Below are positions 1-14,193 of a stretch of 64,000 bases of DNA, one piece after another. The notes under the pieces were generated by a model that saw nothing but the letters and a program-made list of their open reading frames with translations, had not been told where the DNA came from and did no database searches. Position numbers and translations under genes: made by a program. The DNA comes from Physella acuta (taxonomy: Eukaryota > Mollusca > Gastropoda > Physidae): NCBI RefSeq assembly GCF_028476545.1, contig NW_026731643.1, positions 416,001-480,000 of the forward strand, given 5' to 3'. Each line of letters starts with the position of its first letter. Position 1 is the first letter of the stretch.

Positions 1-227
1 ACTATAAGTATAGGAAATATGCTACAACCATGAATACAAATAATACGGTGTTTTTTAACATACCCATAACCACATCATTCAGTATGATATGCAAATGCAA
101 AAAAAAAAAAACATTTTCAAACATTTTTTTAAATAAAAAAATATCAGGCTTAAGCTAGCATACTTTAGATTTTAGTTTTACACAAATAAACTTTACATGG
201 CGAAGTAAGAGATAAAGTATAACTCAC

Positions 228-844
228 TATCTTAGTAAGATAGGAGATCCAGTCATTCCCAAGCCAAAAATCTCCTGCCGTTGATCCAAACCCATGTTTG
301 TAGTCGTCTCATCCTCTGGTGAAGTTTACATAGCCCACAACACGGCGCTGGTGTAGAATTTAGTAAAATACATTTAAAATATGTACGAACTAATGTTTAA
401 TCTATAATTAATTTACCTTGTTTTGGTGATTTACTGTTAGTAAGCATCTGCCATACCACCTTGCATAAATCGGTGAAAATAAAAGATTATTTATAAAAAC
501 AAGTATACGCCTACATCATAAGTTTACAGTCGTTTACTACTACGTTTTATCCACAATAACCTAACATTTTCTTCACAGTACCTGTATTAGGATCCATCCA
601 CCGTAGTCAGTTTTAGTGTCACACCAGGTCAATTTTGATACGTCCAATTGCACAATCTGACGACTTGGCCATTGTGAATTGAAATTTTTTGTACACTGAA
701 AAGAGATTGAAACATAAAGACATGAATAGTTATTTTTAAATTACAATATTTTTTAAGAACGGCAGAAATGTCCGATTTAAATATGTCGATTTGTGTCCTT
801 AATCTCGCATAAGAGAAGCTAAACAGCTGATTCACAAATTATTT

Positions 845-925
<81 letters not shown>

Positions 926-2152
926 CACACATAGCCTACCTGATCTATTGCCCATTCTGAAGACATATTTTTTTCCTCTACGATATCATTAGGGGTAATA
1001 CATAAGCTTTTGGTTTTATTTAGTTCAGTTAAAGTTTTGTTTAGTTCCTCTTCGACCCCACTTAATCGTTCATTGATAAAGTTCATTTGCTCTCTAAAAT
1101 CACGTGTTAACTTGTTTAATGTTGATTGAATGATGTCCAGTCCATTAGAAGATTCATTTTGTTTATGATTATCCGTGATTCCTTTGTTCACAAGATGGCT
1201 GATACTGTCAAGTTTATGTTCATCGCTACTTGAATGTGACATCTGTAATGACATTGACATGTCAGCTCCCTTAAGTTTATCTGGATCTTCAAACGTTTTT
1301 AGAAAACCGGTCATAGTGTCCACCGTTTTAACATAGTTCACAGTTTTCGCTTTTAAATTCATCATCAAATCTGATTTCCGAATGCTCTCTTTTCTGTATG
1401 CTGCAGTCTTTTCTTCTGCGAACCCAATCTCTCCTGTCTTATACGTGAAGTATATTTCACATTTCAATGTTTTTTCGTAGCAAGCGGAATCATTGGACAA
1501 AAACAACTGCAGCTCTCCGTCATGGTGGGATATATTCCCGTCCACAAAAACCCCAGGCACTTTGTAATCTCGAGCCTTTGAATCTGATCCTGAAACAGAC
1601 GCCAACATTAGCTTGTCCCCTGGTTCGTTGACCACATAGACTGACATGTTGACCAGAGTTGATATCTGAGTGTCTTCTCTTATGTTTTCTGTACACTGGA
1701 GTTGTGCACAAAACAAATCCCTCCCCTGGTAAAATAATTCTCTCTTCATGTCTATTATTATACCTACAAATTGTAAATACACAAAACATTAACTGTTTCA
1801 TTTTGCAATTGTTTCATGATTTAACGTTTTCAAAAAATAATTTAAATTCTTGTGATTCAGAACTTATTTTCGGAAAAAGTAAAATAAAGAGTGATACTTA
1901 AAACAGATTATCTTTAATTAAATATATTTCATAATACATATATTTAAACAGAATGTGATGTTTTATCGATTAATAAATAAATAGATTTTTGTGAAATTCA
2001 ATGAGCACTGGACAGTTATATTTAACAAACTTATAAAGTATTAATCAATAAGAATTCTTGAAAATGTGTAAAATTAATTTTCATATAGTTTACCTACCAT
2101 AGCTCACAAAGAAAAGTGTGGTCAACAGAGTGTACAACACTGTTGAAGACAT
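228..2152 (-). pseudogene. FREP-A: fibrinogen-related protein gene, 3' end off the left edge, one in-frame stop
   Basis: Secreted lectin-like immune protein of the snail FREP family. Coding exons on the minus strand: 2152-2098 (signal peptide starting [10 protein letters not shown]), 1763-940 (Ig-like domain plus linker), 695-582 and 347-228 (first two fibrinogen-domain exons). Introns have GT-AG ends, and exon lengths of 55, 824, 114 and 120 nt match the paralogues. The Ig exon carries the FCAQLQC and KCEIYF cysteines. The linker has a heptad-rich stretch (NKLTRDFREQMNF). The fibrinogen start shows [17 protein letters not shown], then [14 protein letters not shown] and DFWLGND. The last exon would lie left of base 1. 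At 309-311 the Trp codon of the RGWDD motif has become TGA, so the protein would stop inside the fibrinogen domain; a nearby Asp of the GDVNF motif has become Tyr. Start chosen by the signal peptide and the conserved TATA box upstream. Either a recent pseudogene or a truncated secreted Ig form. Confidence 0.88.
848..923. repeat. (AT)n microsatellite in FREP-A intron 2
   Basis: About 76 bp of AT repeat just inside the intron after the Ig/linker exon. Confidence 0.98.
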
Positions 2153-2211
2153 TTTCATGTAGACTTAAAAAAATCTCCGGTGTCCAACGTTGTCAACCGC
2201 TGTCTACTTTC

Positions 2212-2246
2212 TATATTATATACTAAATATCTAAAGTGGTCACGTG
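2212..2246 (-). promoter_or_regulatory. FREP-A core promoter: TATA box and E-box
   Basis: On the minus strand a TATATAATATA element (2222-2212) lies 60 bp before the FREP-A ATG at 2152, and a CACGTG E-box (2246-2241) lies about 20 bp further upstream. Both sit inside a block that is nearly identical in cassettes A to E, so they are probably functional. A start site about 30 bp below the TATA box would give a 5' UTR of about 30 nt. The E-box suggests a bHLH factor; which one is not known. Confidence 0.7.
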
Positions 2247-2276
2247 GCTAAAATATGACCTCCAGATTGGACAATT

Positions 2277-2459
2277 TTAAGACAGATTAAATAGGATCTG
2301 AGTATTATACAACAATGTACTAAAAATAAACTTGTTGTTTTGCAACAGTGGTACGTTTAATGTTTCAGAAGAGCTTGTAAGTGTCAACTTGTCTTTACAT
2401 TCCCCGACAAGTTGAGTAAGTGTTTGTACACTGATATTTTGTGTCACAGAGCTGTTCAT
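2277..2459 (-). other. Conserved 60-codon ORF upstream of the FREP-A promoter
   Basis: A 60-codon ORF starting MNSSVTQNIS and ending ILFNLS lies just upstream of the E-box on the same strand as FREP-A. The same ORF, with the same length and a few replacements, recurs at 13246-13428, 26297-26479 and 56325-56507. In cassette D the matching stretch (about 43915-44080) has lost a base and is out of frame. There is no signal peptide, no recognisable domain and no obvious start context. The whole 500 bp around it is conserved at the DNA level, so the open frame may be a by-product of conserved upstream regulatory sequence. Confidence 0.25.
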
Positions 2460-4299
2460 ACAAGAAGCTGACTGTTAAGTTTTTCAAGATGTAGCACACA
2501 ATTGTTGAGTGGAAACATTTACAGTGAAAGGATGCAGCTGGTGATATCTGAAGTGACTTGACTGTAATAGTACTAGCTTTGTACAGAGAAGATACTGGTA
2601 CACGAAAGAAGATGTTATATTTTAAAAAATCTTTTGATGTACTAAATATTACAATGGCTCTTTACAATAAAATCGCTGCTATTTAAAGCACATATTTTTC
2701 TCACTTTAGACTCCTCAAAATTAGTTTTTTGTGTAACTGTAACTACAATATTTTTTTTCACCAAAAACAGATCTAAAAGACACTTTAGAGTAGTTTTTGT
2801 TAAACCAAGTGATGAAGTAAAGTTTAAATCACTCTTTATTTTAAAAAGTACCGATATCTAACCCGCTATTTTACATTCTAGTGTCTGCAATTTTTATTTC
2901 TTTTTTAATTTTACATTTTTTTTTCGATTTTATTCTCATTAAGTAAATAATCAGTATACGTTTCTATACATAGGCCTACGTTTATTCATTTACATTTAGA
3001 ATATTTTTTTAAAAATATAAGTCAATCAAGCCTAGTCATGGAACAATAATTATAGATAAACACATTATACTTTCCGTTAATTATACTTCGTTCTTCATTG
3101 TAACGTTGAAAAATATTTCCTCCAACACAAAAATTAAGCAATTGTCAATGAAAGTGTCAAATTATTTTACATTATTTGGGTTGTTGTCTTCAACTCCAGC
3201 CTATTGTTTTTTTCTGGATTTGCTTCCATAGCGTTTGTTCAACGAAGAAAAAACTACAAGCCAGTTGTTTGATTTTATACTTATCTCCGCTAGATGGGTT
3301 GCTGTCCTAAAGTATCGAGATCATCTACAGAAGTCGAACTCAGGACATTTAGTTTAACAACAAGAGCCATACCGACTCGACCACGCCAACCTCCATTAAT
3401 CGTACTGCATTACAGATGCGTGAACAGTATAATCTCTGTCATTTAAATAACACCTTCTAGAAATCACAATGTACTTTTCAGAATACGGTTTAAATGTTTT
3501 CCGCTAATTTTTAAAACATATTTGTTAAACTATCATAACAATTAAAAACAACAATATTACGATTGCTAGTGTAATAATTTTTATCTATCATTATATATTC
3601 TTGAGTTAAATAAAATACAAACAATACTAAATCAATAAATCACTACACGTATATGACTTAATCAAAGGTGACTGGCTGTGTCCAATAGGCCCGGGACATT
3701 TTAAAGGGTCCAAAGGCCCTGATTGAAAAATTTTTATTGTGCATTTTTTTACCCAACCAATCATTAATCTATAAACGCCTTGGTATGAAATAATGGTTAA
3801 ATTTTAAAATACCAGCAATTTAAAAAAAATAATCAAAATTCTGATAGGACTATTACAACACTGTTCATAAGGGCCCACATAGAGATTCCTAGGATGTAAC
3901 AGGAATTTTTCCCAGTAGACTAGAGGGCCAGTCATCATGTGGACTAAATAGGCTCTATTTTAATGAATATTTTAATTCATATTTTAATTCATATTGAAAT
4001 TTATGGACAAATTAATTTCGTCATTATTAGAAAAAAAGGCGGTTTTAAAAACGCAACTCTCTAGACTATTTTAAAAAGGCTCGATATAAACTTGCCCGAT
4101 AAACCGGATCGACTACATACTTGATTTATAGCTTGATAACACTGTTAGAATACAACATCAATAGCATTTATTTAATACAAATATTTTTAATATTACGAAT
4201 AAGTTTAGAATAATAACAATAAAACACAGTGTATATTAAAGCGATGTGACCAAAATATAATTGATAAATCATGATTTACGTCATTTTTAAAACAATGTC
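2460..4299. other. FREP-A to GPCR-A spacer with an old SINE
   Basis: No gene is seen. The stretch aligns in outline with the spacers of the other cassettes (about 13430-15585, 26480-27108 plus 35615-36610, 44100-46047 and 56510-58426), so it was part of the unit that was duplicated. It carries a tRNA-derived SINE at about 3165-3393 and otherwise AT-rich single-copy-looking sequence. Confidence 0.6.
3165..3393 (-). repeat. tRNA-derived SINE-like repeat, cassette A
   Basis: Read on the minus strand, the head from 3393 has a tRNA-like A box (GTGGTCGAGTCGG) and B box (GAGTTCGACTTC), followed by an unrelated AT-rich body. The same element sits at the matching place in cassettes B (about 14850-15073), C (36395-36516, head only), D (44930-45154) and E (57395-57613), so it was inserted before the cassette was duplicated. 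The body end is approximate. Confidence 0.5.
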
Positions 4300-5334
4300 T
4301 TAAGTTATAGTAATTTTTACTATTCTTGAGAATAATTGACACAAAAATATCTTTCTATAGGTTTTTGCAAATTTCGGACTCAATCTGACATAAATGATGA
4401 AATTAACTGAGGCGTTGAGTCCATAAATTAAATTTACAAATGTTTCTACAATTCTTAGGGCGTCATAGGTAAAGAGCTGACCATAACCAGCTTCAAGGGT
4501 GAAGGCGTATGCATTCGTTGGAATCAACACTAGACAAATTGCAGATAAACAAATTGTCAGTGATATTTTAGCTGTTCGAACATCCTTAGTTCGCTTGGAG
4601 TGTGACTCAAATGTTGATATTCCCTTCATATTTCTGCTTGACGCTTTAAGTTTTATAATTATAGAAAACGTACAAATCATAATTATCGCTGTTGGAAACA
4701 AAATGACTAGTACTCCGAGTCCAGTGTTGTATAATGTAAACAAGTCATAATTGTATCGTATAAATTCACCTTAGTCAAGAACCGGAATTGTACTATTGAT
4801 TTTATCGTAGAATATCCAAACAACAGTATAAAAAAATGCCCGAGGAATATAAAACAATGCTGAAATTATATAAAAACTAACCACAATACACTTGATTCTA
4901 AATGTTGTAAGTAGTTTAGATGCAGCGAAAGGAAACACCACAGCTATCATTCTCTCTACTGCAATGACTGTAGCCATCTGTATACTGGTGCATATGGCAT
5001 ACTGGTTCCATCCTAGAACATACGCGGTGAAATGCGAGAAGATGTAGTAAAACACGGCGTCATCAATCAAGCGAGCCAAGCTCTCCAGTGGAAAATGTAG
5101 CTGCGTAAGGGAGAAGAACAGATCCGACACGGCCAAAGCGGTTAAAATAATAGTGGTTATTTCCCTTAGTCCATTGTAAACTAGGATTAAAATTTTGAGG
5201 CTGTTCCCCGCAATTCCAATGAAACAAAAAGCTGGAAGAATGATGCCACTGAATATAAGATTGATATAAAACAAGTCTGTTTTAGAAATATCAAACATTG
5301 CGTCTGCTACAATACTATTGTTTTTGTATTCCAT
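4300..5334 (-). pseudogene. GPCR-A: class A chemosensory-like receptor, one nonsense codon
   Basis: Single-exon seven-transmembrane receptor of the rhodopsin class, similar in style to mollusc chemosensory and FMRFamide-like receptors; the ligand is unknown. The N-terminal part (5334-4771, 187 residues, starting MEYKNNSIV) has TM1 GNSLKIL, TM2 LAVSDL, TM3 ending ERMIAV, and TM4. At 4773-4771 the Tyr codon after PVLD has become TAA. The frame then runs on through TM5 to TM7 (NASVNFIIY) to 4300. The usual stop after IFLCQ is also lost (TGA to TTA), adding 11 residues. Apart from these two changes it matches GPCR-E closely, so it was inactivated recently or would make a four-TM fragment. It lies on the same strand as FREP-A with its end about 2.1 kb before the FREP start. 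Confidence 0.85.
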
Positions 5335-5592
5335 CTCTTGTTTATCTCTTGCTATGTAAATTAGATTAACTATTCAAGTAATTATACGTGAAAACAAAAA
5401 ATACATACATCTTCGTGCCACAAGACAATTATTTTTAAAGAAAAAATTACTCGAACCTTTACAAACACACACTAAAGAATTTTACTATGAATAAGATATC
5501 AAGCTCTTTTTACTATTGATCTTATTTCTATTTTAAATTTAAGAGTTTTTAATGATCGTATTCATGTTTACTGCTTGCAACTTTTATGAATA

Positions 5593-6407
5593 TCCTAATA
5601 TATAAAACCCCACGTTCGCACCTCTCTCTCTCTCTCTCTCTCTGTCCGCAAAATATTTTCCCCGGACATCACGTCAGAATCGGCAGCGATATATGGATAC
5701 CTTTATACGGACTTTTGTTGAAAATAATATGTTAGATGTTTTAAATGTATAACCACAATTTTATTTAAAGAAGAAAAATAAAAAATAAAGGCGTATTCGA
5801 ATGTAAAGAAACAGTACTATTTATGCAACCGGAAAAGTATTTAAACTTGGGAAAGAACGCATTTAACAATGACGTCGCTTATTGTTTACACTTAAAAAAG
5901 AGCACTAAACTGATGACGTCATCTTCCGAGTTTAGAATAAAAAGAAATGAACTATTTCATTCAAATATGATTTAGAGCTATGTACGCTATGAAATGTATA
6001 CAATACGATTTTCTCGGCCTAAACTTAAAAAAAATTATTTTATATATTTGGATTCTGGATCTAGATATTCTAGATCTAGATATTGATCTAGATCTAGATA
6101 TTCTAGATCATCTAGATCTAGAGATTCTAGATCATATAGATCTAGAGATTCTAGATCTAGATCTAGATGATCTATAAAGCTAAGTTGTCGGGTGCCCGAT
6201 AGGGGACTTCCCGGCGCCGCAGGCGCTTCAAATTTTGCAGGATCTTGCCTTGGGGCGACAGAACACGGGGGCCGGTTGGCCGAAAAGTCTACGATGAGGG
6301 GGTCAAAACTGACCTCGACTGACCGGCGCCTTATATGGGCGAATTAATTAAGCATTCAAATTCTCAATGTTTTCGAAAGCCTAAGCGAAGCTGGGCAGCA
6401 TGCCTAG
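5593..6407 (+). mobile_element. Non-autonomous Helitron, 815 bp
   Basis: Starts with TCCTAATATATAAAA preceded by A and ends with GCATGCCTAG followed by T. Seven bases before the final CTAG is a short imperfect hairpin (GCCTAAGC GAA GCTGGGC), the classic Helitron 3' end. Paralogous DNA in cassette E (about 59707-59722) reads straight through as GAATATATTACC, so this is a precise A/T insertion without target duplication. The inside holds a CT run, a TCTAGA-rich tract (6050-6170) and, from 6171, a segment like the ends of the large Helitron at 27109. No coding capacity is seen. Confidence 0.75.
6050..6170. repeat. TCTAGA-rich palindromic tract
   Basis: About 120 bp of degenerate repeats of TCTAGA, AGATCT and GATATTC, a self-complementary low-complexity tract inside the Helitron at 5593-6407. 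A similar tract occurs in each Helitron unit near 28985-29100, 31925-32060 and 34665-34800. Confidence 0.75.
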
Positions 6408-7900
6408 TATTACCTAAATAGCGTAACGTTAAAAGATGTGTTATATTCCAATAAATCTTCGGTTTAGAAAATTAAAAAGGAAGCACACATCGATACATCG
6501 ATCCCGTAAACAGGGTTATCAATTTCTTGTCTACTCATTTAGAAAACCTAGATATAATTAGATAGCTGGAACTGATTGTGTGTAATTATTGCAAACGTTA
6601 AATTGAAAGGTTTGCAGCATAAAAATTATGTTTGCTAGTTGTGTGACAATGTCGCATTTTATTTAACATAAATATTTTTTTGTTTGTTATCTATTTTGTA
6701 GGGTTTCTATAATAATATTGACTATGTAAAATTTGTCTTTTTTATTCGTCGATAGGTTAGCATTTTTCCTCTCCTAGGCCGTAGACCACTGACAAGAACT
6801 TTCCAAGCACCTCTGTCAAATCAAATTTTTTTTGTCTTTTTCCAGGTTCGGTCTCCGGGATTTCATTAGTCCGATTTTTTTTTCATTTATCTAATGGATT
6901 CCAGTTGAAGACGTAGGCCGCTGACAAGAGCACTTCAGGCTTGGATGTCCTGGACTATGTTACGGGTCAGTTGTAGGTTATATAGAAATAGGTTAGAATA
7001 ATCTAGAACTAGGGGAGAGTTCGTATGTGGGTTGAGTTTACCCAAAAGTATTGTTAACCCCGGTGTCTTTATGTATTGTTATCCCAAGTGCAAATGCGGT
7101 ATAAACGGGGATTAGTTGGTAACGGTTAGGACGAGGGCTGCTCTGTTATGTAAAGAATTGAGTGCAAATAAAAGTATTAAAGTTAATTACGGATCGTTTC
7201 CTGAGTTTAACCAAACAAGGAAGTAACAGGCTAGTCTTTTTTACTGTCCTTAGGTGTATCGAATTTTCATGGCGTCATTAGCAAGATCAAATTTTCAGGT
7301 CTTCCTATGTTGGTCTCTTCTACTGTTAGCCCTGTGGATTTAGCAAGGTGAGGGCCTGTATTGTTTTTCGTTTTAATATTTCCCTTTTTTTTTAACAAGA
7401 TTTATGTTGTTTTTCTAAATATAATTGTCACCCTAACAAACATATTAATTTGCATGACTGAATCACTTGCTAGAGTGTTAAAAAATAATTACATCATTTC
7501 AATTAAAGTGTAAACATTTTTTGTACTTAATCGAACCACTGCGTTTTTCGTTTCGTCGTTATTGTTTTAACTTACCCTGGAAATATTTCTATTTTCGATC
7601 TTTTTATTTATTATTCAAATGTACAAAATTTAATCACGACAAATGCAAAGTATCATGTAATAAAGTTCATGTTTAAATTTTATTCTATGTTACACACACA
7701 TGATACAAATAAAATGTGTTTTTAATTAGTTTAATCGTGATAAATGGTTTAGAAAAATATATAGCAGCGGCAGAAATATTTCAAGATATAAACAAATTGT
7801 AACCCTTTTAATAATTATTGTTTTAATGTTAACTGAAAAAAAGTTATTATATTAATTACGATATACTATCTCGAATGTATGCATTAAAAAAAAATATGTT
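6408..7900. other. Upstream flank of GPCR-A, no gene seen
   Basis: The first 300 bp matches the region upstream of GPCR-E (about 59713-60050) and a stretch at about 37960-38110 in cassette C. Beyond that I see only AT-rich DNA with short direct repeats near 6770-6960 (the words GTAGACCACTGACAAGA and GTAGGCCGCTGACAAGA). No long ORF or RNA gene is supported. Confidence 0.5.
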
Positions 7901-8305
7901 CACTATTTTTTACAAGCTTTTTATTAACTTGCTTCCTCTGATTTTTCTTTCTGTCTTTCTGTCTGTCGTTGTAGATTACGACTACCGAGCGACATTTCAA
8001 TCACATGTAACTGACCGATTCGTTTCAAACTTGGCACTTCGGAAAAAACCGATGACAATGCAATCTGACATAAAATTTGACTAAATTGGATGCCTATTTC
8101 TTTTTAATGAATTAATGAAAATGTACTGATTAAATGAGTGGTGGTGTATTATTACTGCTCACTTATAAACGCGCATTTTCATTTGGTGATCAATTGTTTT
8201 TAGTAATGAAAATCTAGTGTATAAAAAACAATTTAAAGCACTAAAGGCAAACAGCATACAATCTTTTTACTAACAAGCTTTTATCTAATAACACACCTTA
8301 AAGGA

Positions 8306-8308
<3 letters not shown>

Positions 8309-8369
<61 letters not shown>
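8309..8369. repeat. (AT)n microsatellite
   Basis: About 60 bp of uninterrupted AT dinucleotide repeat. Confidence 0.98.
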
Positions 8370-8372
<3 letters not shown>

Positions 8373-8724
8373 CTACTAATTAAATAACTATAAAAAAAGG
8401 CAAGGGTCTCTTCCTGAATATTATTAAAGCTATCCAATAGATAGTAAGCTGACCTCCGCTTTTCACTATAGATATTTAACTAGTAGTGAATTATTATATT
8501 TTTAAAGACAATTATTGATGTTCTTTCTTTTAGTGTATTATTATATACAAATTTGTTATTATAGCGTTTTGACAGTTTTCACCGTTTTACACCTCAGTCT
8601 TTCAACACATCCGGTGTATATATGACTTATTTTAATCGGGCAAAAATTATGATTCCAGATATTTCAAAATTTCTGCGTTTTATGCGTAATCGTTGGAAAA
8701 AACTGGGCTTTGCAATTCTATCCG

Positions 8725-8743
8725 TATGTGTGTGTGTGTGTTT

Positions 8744-8777
<34 letters not shown>

Positions 8778-8778
8778 A
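8725..8778. repeat. (GT)n microsatellite
   Basis: About 54 bp of GT repeat with a few TTT interruptions. Confidence 0.95.
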
Positions 8779-9453
8779 TAAACACGATAACTTGATTACC
8801 GTTACAGCTAATTTGGTAAATTTTCATATTGAAGTATTGTATCAAATTTTTGGTTCTGTGTCTACTCTTCAGTGATTTCCGATAATCGGAAGTGGAACTT
8901 TTTTTACTTTCAATTATTCAAAAGCCTGTAAATTAGGTACTGTTTCGGATAGATAAATGAAATTTCACAGATAAGTAAAAGATCTAATTCTCTGCTTTTA
9001 GTTACTTTTTTATTAATTTCCGTTGACCGGAAGTAGTAATTTACGCTATTTGTGAATTCTAAAAAAACGCATATGAGTTTATAAAGTACTAATAATATTC
9101 CGCACTATTATATACATATTGTTCTTCGTTCACTTGGTGTACAATTCTTTTTTCTACAAGATTTTATTCTTTCTTACAAAGTTTAAGTTATTAAAAATGG
9201 ATTAAAAATCATTTCTATATCTTGTTGTGTCATCTTCTGTAGTGCTATATAAGAAAATTTAGGGAGATCACTCCCTTTTTTTTATATTTCATGTGCCAAT
9301 AATTTATTCCTCATAAAATGGTTAACACATGTATATACAGGAGGACAATATCTTTATAGAAAATATCCAATTTCAACTGTATTGCTTGTTGGTTTTAATA
9401 TCAGTATCAAATACGGTTATTGTATTAATAATGATATACTATTTTTGTACACG

Positions 9454-9454
<1 letters not shown>

Positions 9455-9519
<65 letters not shown>
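9455..9519. repeat. (AT)n microsatellite
   Basis: About 65 bp of AT dinucleotide repeat downstream of FREP-B. Confidence 0.98.
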
Positions 9520-9522
<3 letters not shown>

Positions 9523-9589
9523 GGGCACACTCGGTTTTCTTACTTAAAAAAATTTTGTATTATTTTTGTTTATTAATCATTAACGTAAG

Positions 9590-9950
9590 TAGAGCTACAT
9601 TATCAGACCTTACTATACATTTGGCAGATAAGGTAGATTCAGTCTGTTTCTGTGATGTCTTCATATTTTTGCTTATTTGTAATCATTAACGTAAGTAAAG
9701 CTACCATTTTTAGACCTTAGTATACATAAGGCATATGATGTAGATTCAGCCTGTTTCTTTGATGTCGTATTAAGAAGGGATACTGTTGTGAGTACTATGC
9801 CTACCGCTTTATTTTCCTAAAGTAAATCAAGTACTCATTAGATTTGAGTTAATACACTGCAGTGTTCTACGGCATTTATCCCGGAATCCGAACTCGAAAC
9901 AATTGGGTTAATATCATTTTCTCTGCTCTTCAACCACGCCTTCCCAGATG
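9590..9950 (-). repeat. Second SINE-like family with tRNA-like head
   Basis: On the minus strand the head (9946-9880) looks tRNA-like (GGCGTGGTTGAAGAGCAG, then TTCGAGTTCGGATTCC). The body carries a GAAGGGATA motif and a section present twice about 95 bp apart (near 9600 and 9700). Related copies lie at about 21740-21962 and 49230-49470. Ends are approximate. Confidence 0.45.
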
Positions 9951-10075
9951 CAAAGCGATACTAAAATGACAATAGATCTCAAACAAACAAAAATTATTTA
10001 AAATGTTCTAAATGATATGCAGATAGGATTAACAAAAACTCATTTATTATAGGAATGCTCGATATTTCTCAATGA

Positions 10076-13122
<3,047 letters not shown>

Positions 13123-13180
13123 TTTCATGTAGACTTAGAAAATCTTCGGTGTCCAACGTTGTTAACCGCTGTCTACTTTC

Positions 13181-13215
13181 TATATTATATACTAAATATC
13201 TAAAGTGGTCACGTG
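13181..13215 (-). promoter_or_regulatory. FREP-B core promoter: TATA box and E-box
   Basis: TATA element 13191-13181 and CACGTG 13215-13210, with the same spacing as in the other cassettes. Promoter sequence is conserved although the coding exons are broken. Confidence 0.7.
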
Positions 13216-13629
13216 GCTAAAATATGACCTCCAGATTGGACAATTTTAAGACAGATTAAATAGGATCTGAGTATTATACAACAATGTACTAAAAATAAAC
13301 TCGTTTTTTTGCAACAGTGGTACGTGTAATGTTTCAGAAGAGCTTGTAAGTATCAGCTTCTTGAGACATTCCCCGACAAGTTGAGTAAGTGTTTGTACAC
13401 TGATATTTTGTGTCACAGAGCTGTTCATACAAGAAACTGACTGTTAAGTTTTTCAAGATGTAGCACACAATTGTCGAGTGGAAACATTTACAGTGAAAGG
13501 ATGCAGCTGGTGACATCTGAAGTGACTTGACTGTAATAGTACTTGCTTTGTACACAGAACGGACTGGTACGCGAAAAGAGATCGTATATTTTTTTTAAAT
13601 CTTGTGATGCACTAAAAATTACAATACTA

Positions 13630-14193
13630 TCTCTATACTACTAAAACTCAAGCTTGTCTACATGTTTGAATATTTATTTGTTTGTTGTTTTGTTTGTCTG
13701 ATTGAGTACTGGAAAGTTGTTAGTGTAATCGGCTTGCATGCGGGTGGCACAGGTTCTAGACCAATAGGTCAATGATACATATTTTTTTTTCAATTTTTAT
13801 TTAATTTTTAGATGCGAATGATACAATTGCATTTCTGAACTTGGCGGGATACAGGGCAGGTGAAGTAGAGTTAATCTGTTTCTTTGTCCTAAGCATTATG
13901 AAGGGATAGTTTATTCAGAGATATGCTCGGCTGGAATCGTTTTTTAAACGATAAAAACATGATGTCTGAGACTTGGAAGTACACTGGGCAGGTGAAGTAG
14001 AGTTGAGTAGGTCACCTGTCACGTCAGTATATGAAGGGATAGTCAAAAATCGGTGTTTTCGGTGTTTATAAAAGATAAAAAACATCTTTTTGAATGTGGG
14101 GTCTGGTTTTTTATGACGATAAGTGACAGACGTGATGTTTTTATGGATGACCCCCGAAACCCACAGTTATCCAACGGATGACGGGTAGTCTAG
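13630..14193 (+). mobile_element. Non-autonomous Helitron, 564 bp
   Basis: Starts A|TCTCTATACTAC and ends GTAGTCTAG|T, with a hairpin (GTTATCC AAC GGATGAC) seven bases before the final CTAG. Matching DNA in cassettes A (about 2650), D (about 44270) and E (about 56700) has no insert: there the sequence runs from TTACAAT straight to ACAATAAAATCGCT. So the ends are set to the base and there is no target duplication. Same family as the inner Helitron of the array at 27109-35614. It has internal repeats with the motif GGCAGGTGAAGTAGAGTT and no ORF. Confidence 0.85.

Larger units (their letters stand above)
7900..9110. repeat. Composite interspersed repeat with hairpin MITE and AT and GT microsatellites
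   Basis: Parts of this block recur elsewhere: the section with CTTGCTTCCTCTG and a GTCTGTCGT run (7905-8100) reappears near 17860-18020, 42030-42200 and 54120-54330. The section around the GT microsatellite (8690-9110, with CGGAAGTAGTAATTTACGCT) reappears near 41560-41970, 53770-54070 and, inverted, 63120-63620. A hairpin-type segment lies at about 8265-8570. Family unknown; no coding capacity. Confidence 0.6.

Noticed and set aside
1520-1801. A 93-codon frame in the FREP Ig exon (also 12443-12739, 43106-43402, 55537-55848)
   Set aside because: Shadow of the real Ig frame in another phase, with many Arg and no domain. In FREP-B it is the frame entered after the exon 1 frameshift, but it soon stops.
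4499-4750. Plus-strand frames opposite the GPCR genes (also 15731-15916, 46226-46477, 58593-58844)
   Set aside because: Antisense shadows of the conserved GPCR coding sequence.
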